Below, one piece after another: positions 1-7,615 of a stretch of DNA of 39,282 bases. The DNA is from Bacillus subtilis (GTDB taxonomy: Bacteria > Bacillota > Bacilli > Bacillales > Bacillaceae_C), in contig NZ_VTQV01000040.1 of the NCBI RefSeq assembly GCF_008764245.1, positions 1 to 39,282 of the forward strand, read 5' to 3'. Every line of letters begins with the position of its first letter. Positions within the stretch are counted from its first letter, which is position 1. The position numbers and the translations under genes were made by a program. The notes under the pieces were generated by a model. The model saw only the letters and a program-made list of their open reading frames with translations, was not told the DNA's origin and did not search any database.

Positions 1-163
1 CCTCCTTAAAAGTCATTGTATAAATTTAACTTAGATGTGTCCATGAAACTATACTAGCATCACATTAAGAATATAGGTTTTTAAGAAAAAATAATCACCT
101 ACTTTGTACATCATTCTATTTCTCATTTAAGCTTGCTTTCTCTTTCGGTGTTTCAATGATTTG

Positions 164-439
164 TTATGCACGCCTGATCATCACCACAGCGTATCTAAGA
201 AAAGGAGGCAAGGTATAATCAGCAACAGCACAGCCCTTGCTTAGTATTAACAAATTGAAGTGCATAACTGATATAAGGTATCGTAAATTCTGAAAATTCC
301 CCATGATATTTTCCCCAAGTACTGGCTCTACATCAAGACTATTGCTGTCACCTTGGGTAATGTATCGCTGCTCATTGTTTTTAACCTCCATGATTTGGTG
401 AAAAGTGATTTGGATTATCCTCTGTTCTAACTTCATCAC
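164..439 (-). pseudogene. Fragment resembling a SipW-type signal peptidase I
   Basis: The middle of this 91-codon frame reads FHQIMEVKNNEQRYITQGDS followed by EPVLGENIMG. That is the pattern of archaeal/SipW-type signal peptidase I (S26B) downstream of the catalytic serine region, where HRIVEV, YITKGDAN and EPVPxENIIGK are typical. The catalytic Ser segment is absent upstream, the last 25 residues no longer look like the family, and there is no ribosome binding site before the apparent start. I infer a decayed internal fragment rather than a working gene. It could be a chance resemblance; the TQGD/ENI spacing is what makes me report it. Confidence 0.35.
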
Positions 440-944
440 ATTACATTAAAAGAGATGCCAGTTCAAATGTAGCAAGGGAGATTTTTCATAGATCTTAGTT
501 TAGACACCTTAATTTTAACAAGGAGTGGCCCTATTTTTACAGAGTTTGGATTATAATATTCTTTGTATTTGATGGCTTGACATGGAGCCTCGGTGGACCT
601 GACCTTTTGCGAAAGGGCGAACCAGCCATGAATTAATTGTTTCGCTTGGCTCCAAGCCTATCCAGTCCACCCATCCATATAAAGCCATACCTTTTGATTT
701 TTAGGGTAACACCTCGGACTAATTTTTCATAATATTCTAAGACTAATTTCATTCTGTTTAATCTCCCACAAACATTTTACTTATACATTATTTTCGAACC
801 ATCCACCCGGCCTGTTGTCCAAAGGGGATTTAGGATATTATTCTAAAACTCCCCCGTTACTTTAGGGACAGTTCTTCGCAAATTAATGAGTCTTTTGAAC
901 AGAATTGCATATTTCACCTATATCTTGCCGATAATTTAAGATTG
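440..944. other. Intergenic stretch with no supported gene
   Basis: I see no open frame with a start and ribosome binding site on either strand. The part around 570-690 is richer in GC than its surroundings and may be the remains of a lost gene, but no family is recognisable in any frame. Confidence 0.5.
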
Positions 945-1422
945 TTATGATTTCAATGTTTTTTTAAACACATAACTTACTCTATCATAACGCACGCATT
1001 TTCTCTTCATAAAAGCGGTGAGCATCGGTACGCTTTACCCCCGATGATAAAGCAACATTTTCTTAGTCATTTTCTTTGGCCCATTCATGCACGTAGGAAA
1101 GGAGTATTTCACCATATCCGTTTGACTCAGTAATTAAATCACATTCCCTAACAAACCGCCCACAGTACAGAGTTATCATTGGTTTAAAACCGACAACTGC
1201 TACAATTTTTCTCTGATCGTACAAGGCGAACAATCTATACATGTCCCTTTCTTTTGCCTCCATTACTAAATCGAAATAAGCCTTTTCATCAAGGTGAGTA
1301 CGCAGTTGATTCATCACTGGAAATGCTTCAAGAATTTCCTCTTGGGATTCAAGTTCATTGATAATAAGTGTACCCATTTCTATGCTCGTTTTTATATTTA
1401 TGTCAGTCAGGTTACCATTCAA
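945..1422 (-). pseudogene. Broken GNAT-family N-acetyltransferase
   Basis: The frame begins near 1422 (TTG) or at an internal ATG encoding MGTLIINELESQ and reads as a GNAT acetyltransferase of the type with HLDEKAYFDLVMEAKERDMYRLFAL in its N-terminal half. It stops at 1063 after HEWAKEND. Downstream of that TAA the same frame continues with ENVALSSGVKRTDAHRFYEEKM, the normal GNAT C-terminus, so TAT to TAA is a nonsense change. A one-base shift just after the KM codons then moves the tail YDRVSYVFKKTLKS into another frame ending at 945. The acetyl-CoA loop is also damaged: ESNGYGE lacks the usual R-S-K before GYGE. Three independent lesions make it a clear pseudogene. Confidence 0.75.
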
Positions 1423-1889
1423 CTATTCCATAAAAAAATCCTACAATTATCCAACGATCGCCCTTTAATGTAGGTTTGCCAAAAAAGATTTCCCTTTATT
1501 CTTTTTAGAAGATTCAATAACACTACAGCTTCTTTACTTTTAACAAGTCATAATAAGAATCTGTCATCATTATTCTTAATTTTTTATCATTTATTAATGC
1601 CATGACACTATTGAATGTTTCTTACCAAGTTTTGATGATATCCTTTTGTTCCAATGCCGTAAATGACATATATTAGCGTTCACTTTTGCCTTGTGTAATT
1701 TCTTCCTATAGCCTTGAATTAAAATTCGATATCATTTATTGTGAGGATAATGTTGGGGAATTGGTTGGAGACACCGAATTCATCCCTATATTGATAAGGA
1801 AGGTGAATTTCTCAACGATAGATAATCCAAACTGGCTCTTTGAAGTAAAACAACTCCCTGCGTAAGGCGATTGCAAGGAGTTTACTCGG
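1423..1889. other. Intergenic stretch with a possible C-terminal gene remnant
   Basis: No intact gene. On the minus strand near 1525-1620 a short open stretch reads MALINDKKLRIMMTDSYYDL and ends at a stop, which looks like the tail of a decayed protein gene, but I cannot assign a family. The rest holds the terminator of the Rpn-type pseudogene and nothing else I can support. Confidence 0.35.
1850..1884 (-). terminator. Rho-independent terminator of the Rpn-type pseudogene
   Basis: AACTCCCTGC and GCAAGGAGTT pair as a 10-bp stem with one G-T wobble around an 11-nt loop. On the minus strand the stem is followed by TTGTTTT. It lies just beyond the stop of the pseudogene ending at 1890. Confidence 0.65.
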
Positions 1890-2337
1890 TCATTTATTTT
1901 TTACTGTTTTTTCAATGATATTTTGTGACTCCTCCAAGGATTTTGCGGAAAAAACTTTCTTTAACACTTCGTCCAACAACTCTAAATTATTGATTGAACG
2001 AACTGCTTTTGCACTGAATCTGCAGATGATCCAAACCTCGCCTCCAGAAATGTGCAAATGGAATCCTGTTTACCTTCTATTTTGCCTTCTATTTTGCCTT
2101 CTTGTTTACCTTGCTTTATTCCTTTTTCCATCCCTTTTCGCTCATAAGAAGTCATCAATTCCACGACTTTCGCCTCCTCATTAGGATTTAAGCGTTTTAC
2201 TTCTTCCTGCAATGTATGTTCTTGTTCGTCCGTCAGTCGTAAATACGTTTCAAAGAAAGCTGTTAAAAGACCTGGAGTAACTCTTTAAACAAGCGATCAT
2301 GGTCAATTCTACTTCCCTTGCAATTATCATTTGACAT
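1890..2337 (-). pseudogene. Internally deleted Rpn/PD-(D/E)XK-family transposase-nuclease
   Basis: An ATG at 2337 with a good upstream GGAGG starts MSNDNCKGSRIDHDRLFKEL, the usual N-terminus of Rpn-type recombination-promoting nucleases/putative transposases (YhgA-like). After about 20 codons the sequence jumps directly to the C-terminal part (GLLTAFFETYLRLTDEQEH, then a KGIKQGKQEGKIEGK charged helix), so the catalytic core of roughly 150-200 residues is missing and the frame shifts at the joint. A second shift near 1985 moves the tail ELLDEVLKKVFSAKSLEESQ out of frame; it ends at 1890. This is a non-functional remnant with an intact terminator. Confidence 0.75.
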
Positions 2338-2724
2338 ACCTAACCTCCATTTTTACCTTTATTATACCGAACATTAGTTCTTATTTAAACAAAAACAATA
2401 GGGAGTGCCAATTGTCTTTTTGATGACTAGATAACTGGAAAATAAGACTACTTATGTTTAAAACGGAGTTTTAAGACTAAATTATTACGTGAATTCTAAA
2501 ATGGATACGAATATAAAAAAAGATGATGCCAATGTTTCGGCAGTAAGGGGCAAAGTATGCTACCATAAAATCCGTATTGAGTTATAGACTAAAGAAAACA
2601 TTTTTTGGAGAGTGATAATAGTACTGGTCATATTCACATAACTTCAAGGGAAGGTTAACCAATGTTAGGTATTATTCACTAAATTTGCTAGCTTTTTAAA
2701 AGTGATCTGAAAGGAGAATTATAT
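2338..2724. other. Intergenic region upstream of the 229-residue conserved gene
   Basis: AT-rich. I see no gene or strong hairpin. The ribosome binding site AAAGGAG at about 2710 belongs to the gene at 2725. No promoter here is clear enough to name. Confidence 0.4.
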
Positions 2725-3414
2725 ATGAAACTGTATCAAGTAAGAAAAGGACAATTTGTCTATTTTAACAATGAGTTACACAGGGTATATTCTGTGAAGC
2801 CTATATACAAACAGTCCGTCCATCTTGTCAAATTGAAAGATTTAACACAGCATTTAACCAATGCTTCAAGAGTTGAAAGGTATAAACCCAAACATCTTGA
2901 CAGCTTTATTTTCAACCATAAGGCTTATACACTTCACAAGGATAAAAAAGCTGAAGAAGGGGACTATATCTTAATTACGAATCCAAGCCCTGATTACACG
3001 GATCACTATTCATTAAACGAAATTGAAATTGTATCGTCTGTTGAAACCCATGGGGTTATCACAACTAAGTTTAATGGGGTCAAACATATCGAATATTTAC
3101 TGATGGTCCCGGGCCGTGATCATGACAGTCATCCTATAGATTATTTAGATAAAAATATGGCCGATAGTGATCTAACAAGCGCCGATTCTGATCACCCTGC
3201 AAAAACTCTCCAAGGTGAAATGCCGAATATTGGTGATGTATATAGAAAGCTAGATGGTGATCATTCCATTGAGGCGATGGTTGTCGCTATCGACGGTGAA
3301 ACGGTCTTTTTGGGAAATAATTTAGAACTATCCTTGAATGAGTTAAATGATAGTGAAATATGGGAATTTCAATATAGCCTTCTAGATGCTGATCATGGAG
3401 AAGACATATCATGA
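2725..3414 (+). CDS. Conserved Bacillaceae protein of unknown function, 229 aa
   Basis: Starts at ATG with AAAGGAG 9 bases upstream. The product is soluble, without signal peptide or membrane segment. It begins MKLYQVRKGQFVYFNNELHR, like a small beta-barrel: two repeated blocks of the type G-(Q/D)-x-V-Y-x-(F/K)-N-(N/D)-E-L-H, then a middle block EEGDYILITNPSPDYTDHYS, and a third block PNIGDVYRKLDGDHSIEAM near residue 170. The repeats suggest tandem SH3/KOW-like barrels; that is inference from pattern only. A low-complexity Asp/Ser/His stretch (residues about 130-160) links the last block. I recognise it as a family recurring in Bacillus but know no function. It is single, not in an operon; a transporter fragment follows directly. 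Confidence 0.8.
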   Translation: MKLYQVRKGQFVYFNNELHRVYSVKPIYKQSVHLVKLKDLTQHLTNASRVERYKPKHLDSFIFNHKAYTLHKDKKAEEGDYILITNPSPDYTDHYSLNEIEIVSSVETHGVITTKFNGVKHIEYLLMVPGRDHDSHPIDYLDKNMADSDLTSADSDHPAKTLQGEMPNIGDVYRKLDGDHSIEAMVVAIDGETVFLGNNLELSLNELNDSEIWEFQYSLLDADHGEDIS

Positions 3415-3420
3415 ACTCTT

Positions 3421-3519
3421 ATGGTGGCAAGTGTCATCTTGCTTTTCGCGATCTACTTAATCTTCACTAAATATGGAAAAATTAAACTTGGCAAGACGAT
3501 GAAAAGCCTAAAGTTTTAA
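3421..3519 (+). pseudogene. C-terminal fragment of a BCCT-family (betaine/choline/carnitine) transporter
   Basis: The frame reads VASVILLFAIYLIFTKYGKI followed by KLGK, matching the last membrane helix of BCCT transporters such as OpuD/BetP relatives, where it is followed by KLGKDDEKPEF. Here one G is missing after the KLGK codons, so the acidic DDEKPK tail is read out of frame. Only about 30 residues remain of some 500. It has no start of its own and sits 6 bases after the preceding gene, with an intact terminator behind it, so a deletion probably fused the two loci. Confidence 0.6.
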
Positions 3520-3525
3520 TTCAAG

Positions 3526-3556
3526 AAAAATGTCCCTCATTCAGGGGCATTTTTCC
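3526..3556 (+). terminator. Rho-independent terminator
   Basis: AAATGTCCCT and AGGGGCATTT form a 10-bp stem (one G-T pair) with loop CATTC, followed by TTTTT on the plus strand. It probably was the terminator of the lost transporter gene and may now serve the gene at 2725. Confidence 0.75.
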
Positions 3557-3781
3557 ATAGGTAACGGCTGAAATAATCGTAAAAAAATAGCACATTATTT
3601 CGAATCTCCGGCCTAAATAGGATCTTGGTATTTTTGTTCTTCTTCTCTCACTAGATAATATGCAAATGTAATTCTCGATGATAAGCTTACGGTGGCCTTG
3701 AATCTTGATTGTGTTTTTATTTTCTTTTATACTTGGTTCCGGCTTTGGTGGCACATCCTTGCCCTGTAAGGATACATATAA

Positions 3782-4087
3782 TTATTCCTCTCTTTCAATG
3801 AAGATTATATCATTAGGGTTGAATTCGTCTGCTTCTTCATCTTCATCTAAACGCTTTAAAATGAATCGGTCTAAAGACATGCCAGAAAAATCATTTTGAT
3901 TTGTAAGATATTCAATTGCTTCATCAAGATAAACTTGTTCAAAATCAGGTAAAGCCATTTCATTAATGATCGTTTCTTTCGACTTGCCTTTCCATGAATA
4001 ATTGAGTAAAAAATCGCTTGTTTTTGTATATGACATATATTCCCTTTCTGTTGAAAAATCACTTCTGGATTTTAATTTATTGCCCAT
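3782..4087 (-). CDS. Small hypothetical acidic protein, 101 aa
   Basis: Two ATGs lie close together (4093 and 4087). AGAGAGG directly abuts the first, so the second, with 6 bases of spacing, is the better start. The product begins MGNKLKSRSDFSTEREYMS and ends in a strongly acidic tail (LDEDEEADEFNPNDIIFIER). It is predicted helical and soluble, without cysteines, signal peptide or membrane segment. I do not recognise the family. It stands alone, 100 bases downstream of azlD on the same strand, so cotranscription is possible. It could be an anti-toxin or immunity-like partner judging by size and charge, but nothing in the sequence shows that. Confidence 0.6.
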   Translation of the reverse strand: MGNKLKSRSDFSTEREYMSYTKTSDFLLNYSWKGKSKETIINEMALPDFEQVYLDEAIEYLTNQNDFSGMSLDRFILKRLDEDEEADEFNPNDIIFIEREE

Positions 4088-4187
4088 CTCCATCCTCTCT
4101 TTCTTCTTCTAACTATAATGTATCCATAATGCTTATTGAGCTGTCTGCCACCGAGACCCGTGTCCTTCTTTTCAATCGATGGCTTTA

Positions 4188-4514
4188 TTAAAACAAAAAC
4201 CTAACAGAAGCCATACATATTATTCCAACTATAACCGTAACGGACAAGCTTTTTGTCCATAAAGCTATAATAAGTGTTGGTATAATAGCCGCAAGAATAC
4301 TCCAATCAATGGATAGCAATGATTTATTATCTTGGATGATAAAACTATCAACGACTAGTGCAGTAAAAATACAAATAGGAATAAACGATAGCCATTTAAT
4401 TACAATTTTCGGTAGCTGAATATTCCTTATAACGATAAACGGAATAATTCTCGGGATAAAAGTTACGATTGCACAGCCTAAAATGATGATTAATATGGAT
4501 AATTGAATACTCAT
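4188..4514 (-). CDS. azlD: AzlD-family branched-chain amino acid exporter subunit
   Basis: 108 residues with four predicted membrane helices, the usual size and topology of the small AzlD subunit. The motif TFIPRIIPF near residues 18-26 is the family's TxxxRxxPF signature, and the C-terminal helix is followed by the end at 4188. It works with AzlC in a two-component permease for branched-chain amino acids (in B. subtilis linked to 4-azaleucine resistance through export). The start ATG overlaps the azlC stop by 4 bp, indicating translational coupling. Confidence 0.88.
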   Translation of the reverse strand: MSIQLSILIIILGCAIVTFIPRIIPFIVIRNIQLPKIVIKWLSFIPICIFTALVVDSFIIQDNKSLLSIDWSILAAIIPTLIIALWTKSLSVTVIVGIICMASVRFLF

Positions 4515-5236
4515 TTGTCTTTTATCACTCCAATCGTTGCAACAATTATAGTTGATAAGAGAATGGCTAGATAAGAAGGGACAAACAGACAGAGTACCAA
4601 CATTAAGAGAACTACATAAACAATTAATGATAGATAAAGCTTTAATTTACTATGCTCTATGTTTTCTAATTGCAACACAAGCAAGGCCAAAAACATAGCT
4701 GTTAAAGAAAAATCTAATCCTAATATTTCTGGATTTGAAATCCATTTACCAAAGATGGCCCCTAGCACACAAGATAAAATCCAAAATATGTAAGCTGTAA
4801 CATTTAACCCATTCATCCACTTAGCATTGAAAGTTGCTTTTTTAACAATTTTATTAACAGCCACACCAAATGACTCATCTGTTAAAAGGGTCCCTATCGC
4901 GATATTTTTCATTAAAGAATACTTTGTAAAATAGGGAGCCAATGTCATGCTTAATAAAAAGTGGCGTAAATTTACGATAAAAGTTGTAAATACTATCACT
5001 GAAATAGGACTTTCTGCTACGAACAATGCACAAATTATAAATTGAGCTGCACCCGCATAAACGAGAATCGATAAAAGAGCGACCTCTAGTATACTTAGAT
5101 TGGATGAGGCTCCAACAATCCCCATCGCAATTCCAATACTGATATAACCAATTAATGTTGGAACACAATCTTTTACTCCTTGATAAAATGTTGTGAGATT
5201 TTCTCCTCTATTGATTTCTTCACCTAGTTCATTCAT
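4511..5236 (-). CDS. azlC: AzlC-family branched-chain amino acid permease
   Basis: 241 residues, mostly hydrophobic, starting MNELGEEINRGENLTTFYQG. The early segment GVKDCVPTLIGYISIGIAMG and the block YAGAAQFIICALFVA followed by NLRHFLLSMTLAPYF (residues about 60-110) are the conserved AzlC core. Seven to eight membrane helices fit the family length of 230-250 residues. AGAGGTG precedes the start. It forms an operon with azlD. Its ATG overlaps the TGA of a short upstream frame (ATGA), so it may once have been translated behind a larger gene. B. subtilis azlC lies behind the Lrp-type regulator azlB; no such gene is intact here. Confidence 0.9.
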   Translation of the reverse strand: MNELGEEINRGENLTTFYQGVKDCVPTLIGYISIGIAMGIVGASSNLSILEVALLSILVYAGAAQFIICALFVAESPISVIVFTTFIVNLRHFLLSMTLAPYFTKYSLMKNIAIGTLLTDESFGVAVNKIVKKATFNAKWMNGLNVTAYIFWILSCVLGAIFGKWISNPEILGLDFSLTAMFLALLVLQLENIEHSKLKLYLSLIVYVVLLMLVLCLFVPSYLAILLSTIIVATIGVIKDK

Positions 5237-5400
5237 AGTTGCACCTCTGCGAAATGATTATACCGTAATGGAATACCTGAAAAATTGCTATCAATATAAT
5301 CATCAAGATTTCGCCGCTTAATAATCATTTGAAGCGTCAAATCATTCATTTTCTTACTTGAAGAATGGTATAAAACGAGGAAACCAACATAGTTTATTCG
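5233..5400 (-). pseudogene. Short remnant frame coupled to azlC, family unknown
   Basis: An open frame bounded upstream by TAG reads LVLYHSSSKKMNDLTLQMII and then KRRNLDDYIDSNFSGIPLRY to a TGA that overlaps the azlC start as ATGA. It has one internal ATG (5349) but no ribosome binding site. The tail looks like the C-terminus of a real protein whose front was lost in a deletion. I cannot name the family; a regulator upstream of azlC would be expected from the B. subtilis arrangement. Confidence 0.35.
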
Positions 5401-5431
5401 TAATTGCTACCATGTTTTTTAAACAATCTTA

Positions 5432-5983
5432 TTAAGATTTGTTTCTGTTCATTATCCCACGTTGCAAATAAATCATTTCTTCGGCAAGTTTTTCGATTCT
5501 CTCCGAAATTCGTTTATCTGTAATTTCATCCGTTTCGATATCAAAGGAATCATTGTGGATGAAGACATTTCCTGTTGGAACGAGCCCTTTAAAATAAGAT
5601 AGGATGGAGCCTAAATGGTATTCTAAGACAAGAAAATGTTTATTTGTCCACCCTGTTGCCACCATCCCTGTCACTTTATGTCGAAATGCGTATTCGGGTA
5701 AGTGATCAAGCAGGTTTTTTAAAGCACCTGAAAGAGATGCTTGATAAATGGGGGTGCCGAAAACGAGAAAATCTGCAGATAAAATTTTATGGATAACACT
5801 CCGAGTATCTTCATTATAAGTTGCCAAAGGGAGTCCAGATGAAAATTCAATGTCGAAATCTCTTAGGTCAATTAATTCTGTCTCTACAGTCGAGTCATGA
5901 AGTCGAGCTGCAGCCAAAACACGATGTACAGCGACAGATGTTTTCTCACCAGCAAGTGCTCCAGATACACCGACAAGTTTCAT
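5432..5983 (-). CDS. NAD(P)H-dependent FMN reductase / flavodoxin-fold oxidoreductase
   Basis: The product from ATG 5983 begins MKLVGVSGALAGEKTSVAVH, the FMN-phosphate-binding loop of the FMN_red family (GxSGxxxxxSxT). The longer frame from GTG 5992 is less likely because AGAGGTGG, the ribosome binding site, overlaps that GTG. Residues about 70-95 (ADFLVFGTPIYQASLSGALK) carry the conserved TPIYxxSxSGxLKxxLD signature that contacts the flavin. The length, 183 residues, is normal for SsuE/ArsH-like or azobenzene-reductase-like enzymes. It would use NAD(P)H to reduce FMN for an oxygenase or other acceptor; the partner is not visible nearby. Confidence 0.85.
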   Translation of the reverse strand: MKLVGVSGALAGEKTSVAVHRVLAAARLHDSTVETELIDLRDFDIEFSSGLPLATYNEDTRSVIHKILSADFLVFGTPIYQASLSGALKNLLDHLPEYAFRHKVTGMVATGWTNKHFLVLEYHLGSILSYFKGLVPTGNVFIHNDSFDIETDEITDKRISERIEKLAEEMIYLQRGIMNRNKS

Positions 5984-5998
5984 TATTTCCACCTCTTT

Positions 5999-6373
5999 TC
6001 ATATAAGTGAAACTCAAGCAGTGGCGGGTTTCTTCTATCCCCCACTAATGCAAGATGAACTCAGACTAAATTCACCGCTCCACAAATCGCCGCCTGAATG
6101 ACCAACATCCTGTTGGCCTAAATCTAAAGAGTTTCTGAACATTTTATGTTCCTAATTCCGAATTACCTTTCTCCCTTACGCTTCACATCGACGGGTATAT
6201 TATACACCTCAATTCCATGCATAAACAAGCGTTCCTAAGCCTGTGGCCTCCGCTCACCTCTCTGATATACCAACTATTTAGCAAATAGCAACAGGCACAC
6301 AATAAAAAAGAAGAAAGAGGCAAAAATGGTACCCCCCTCCTCTATTCTCTTACTCCATTAAAGCTTGGCAATT
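5999..6373. repeat. Degenerate piece of the interspersed repeat seen at 11.84-12.24 kb
   Basis: No gene in this stretch. At 6102-6116 the perfect mini-hairpin CCAAC-ATCCT-GTTGG occurs with the same flanks (GACCAACATCCTGTTGGCC) as the copy at 11991-12005. Downstream of it AAGCGTTCCTAAGCCTGTGGC resembles the hairpin-type units of the larger element. The rest does not align by eye, so this is a decayed or partial copy. Confidence 0.5.
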
Positions 6374-6490
6374 TTAATTAAATAAAAAGCGAGCAATCAT
6401 ATTCCCTGCCATAAACTTTACCGCCATAATGGCGACTACAATTCCGATACCTAATACGATATGAATAGTTTGTTTTTTGAATTTAGACAT
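6374..6490 (-). CDS. 38-residue membrane peptide downstream of the AraC-type regulator
   Basis: Starts at ATG 6490 behind GAAAGGAAGG, a strong ribosome binding site. The sequence is a basic N-terminus MSKFKKQTIH, a single hydrophobic helix IVLGIGIVVAIMAVKFMAG and a short tail ending in FLFN. It begins 31 bases after the end of the AraC-type gene on the same strand, so the two are probably cotranscribed. Basic front plus one helix fits a small inner-membrane peptide. No family is recognised. Confidence 0.6.
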   Translation of the reverse strand: MSKFKKQTIHIVLGIGIVVAIMAVKFMAGNMIARFLFN

Positions 6491-6521
6491 ACCATCCTTC
6501 CTTTCAGATAGTTTAAAAATT

Positions 6522-7406
6522 TTAACCTTCAAAAGATAAATTGACAGGTTCATCTAAAAGTTGAACGGAAAAATCAATATTGGTAGTTGGTGTTTGTTGA
6601 TCAACTTCCGCAAATGTAAGTTCATCTATCCACACCTGCCCATTTCCTGAGAGTAAAACACCAAAGGCAATGACTGCACTATTAGTAGGAACATCTAAAA
6701 CAATAGAGTAGTGATTCCATTCAGAATCTCCTATAATGGGGCGGTCACTCATATTATCAAACTGCAGCACATCCCCTAGTGCGTCATCGACTCTCATCCA
6801 AAAACCACAGAATCCATCCACATTTTTTGATTTGATAAATCCAGATAATTTTAATCTTTTGCCAAGGTATTTCTCAGCTTTAAATTGTTGCATCATCGTC
6901 GCGAATTCCTCTTGAGTTTGAGCGGAAACTGATTTTAAATAACCAGATGCATTTCCTTTATGAATGTTCTCCCTATCAATCCCAATCTGATAATGAAATG
7001 GATGACTCCCACTTAATTGCCAGCCTTTTAGTAACGGGTCAGTCTTTTCCACCATTAATTCCTCCCTTTGCACAGTTAATTTACTCATGATTTTACGATA
7101 TTGTCCTGGTGGTAATTCATAATATTTTTTAAAGGAACGAGTAAATGATTCTTGTGTTTCAAAACGATAATAGAAAGCAATGTCTATTATCCTCCTATCC
7201 GAATTAAGTAGCATGTTAGCTGAGTTAGCGATTCTCCGATAGCGAATATATTCAGAGACTGTTACACCAATCTCTTTTTGAAAAATACGATGATAGTGAT
7301 ACTTTGAAAATCCAGCATATTGAGCAATACGCTCTAAGGATAGTTCTTCTTGTAAGTTTTTCTCGATAAATTCAATTGTTTTTTGGATTATGGGACGGTA
7401 CCTCAT
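6522..7406 (-). CDS. AraC/XylS-family regulator with C-terminal ligand-type domain
   Basis: 294 residues. The DNA-binding domain is at the N-terminus (residues about 5-105), with two helix-turn-helix units: LSLERIAQYAGFSKYHYHRI and RIIDIAFYYRFETQESFTRS followed by FKKYYELPPGQYRK. This Rob-like order is the reverse of AraC itself. Residues about 125-285 form a beta-rich domain (GYLKSVSAQTQEEFATMMQQ, then KYLGKRLKLSGFIKS and GNGQVWIDELTF), which resembles a carbohydrate-binding or CIA30-like jelly roll and is probably the effector sensor. GGAGG lies upstream of the start. It is divergent from the flavoprotein gene at 7616 and followed by a 38-residue peptide gene. Confidence 0.85.
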   Translation of the reverse strand: MRYRPIIQKTIEFIEKNLQEELSLERIAQYAGFSKYHYHRIFQKEIGVTVSEYIRYRRIANSANMLLNSDRRIIDIAFYYRFETQESFTRSFKKYYELPPGQYRKIMSKLTVQREELMVEKTDPLLKGWQLSGSHPFHYQIGIDRENIHKGNASGYLKSVSAQTQEEFATMMQQFKAEKYLGKRLKLSGFIKSKNVDGFCGFWMRVDDALGDVLQFDNMSDRPIIGDSEWNHYSIVLDVPTNSAVIAFGVLLSGNGQVWIDELTFAEVDQQTPTTNIDFSVQLLDEPVNLSFEG

Positions 7407-7545
7407 TCTTCCTGTAACCTCCTCACAATTAAGATAGCAAAAAAGCGAGGTGATTTTTTGATATATATTGCTTTTCCATCAAGATTTTTCTAATTTGCCA
7501 GGGATTTAAACCACATAAATTTTCTGAAATAATCAATCCATTTAA

Positions 7546-7574
7546 TTGAGAATCGTTATCACTTATTGTATATT
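7546..7574 (+). promoter_or_regulatory. Sigma-A promoter overlapped by a Fur-box-like palindrome
   Basis: TTGAGA (7546-7551), 17 bp, TATATT (7569-7574) make a good sigma-A promoter 42 bp before the start at 7616. TGAGAATCGTTATCA (7547-7561) matches the Bacillus Fur/PerR/Zur 7-1-7 consensus TGATAATNATTATCA at 12 of its 14 fixed positions and covers the -35. Repression by iron-loaded Fur is the most likely reading; PerR or Zur boxes are similar. Confidence 0.65.
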
Positions 7575-7615
7575 AGATAGTAACGATATTTATAATTGAG
7601 TAAGGGGAGAATATA

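Noticed and set aside
1915-2184. Plus-strand frame of 89 codons
   Set aside because: It is the reverse of the Rpn-type pseudogene; its low-complexity Leu/Phe/Cys run mirrors the Lys/Gly/Glu repeat.
3521-3899. Frames on both strands between the terminator and the small acidic gene
   Set aside because: No ribosome binding sites, no recognisable motifs, and overlap with the terminator.
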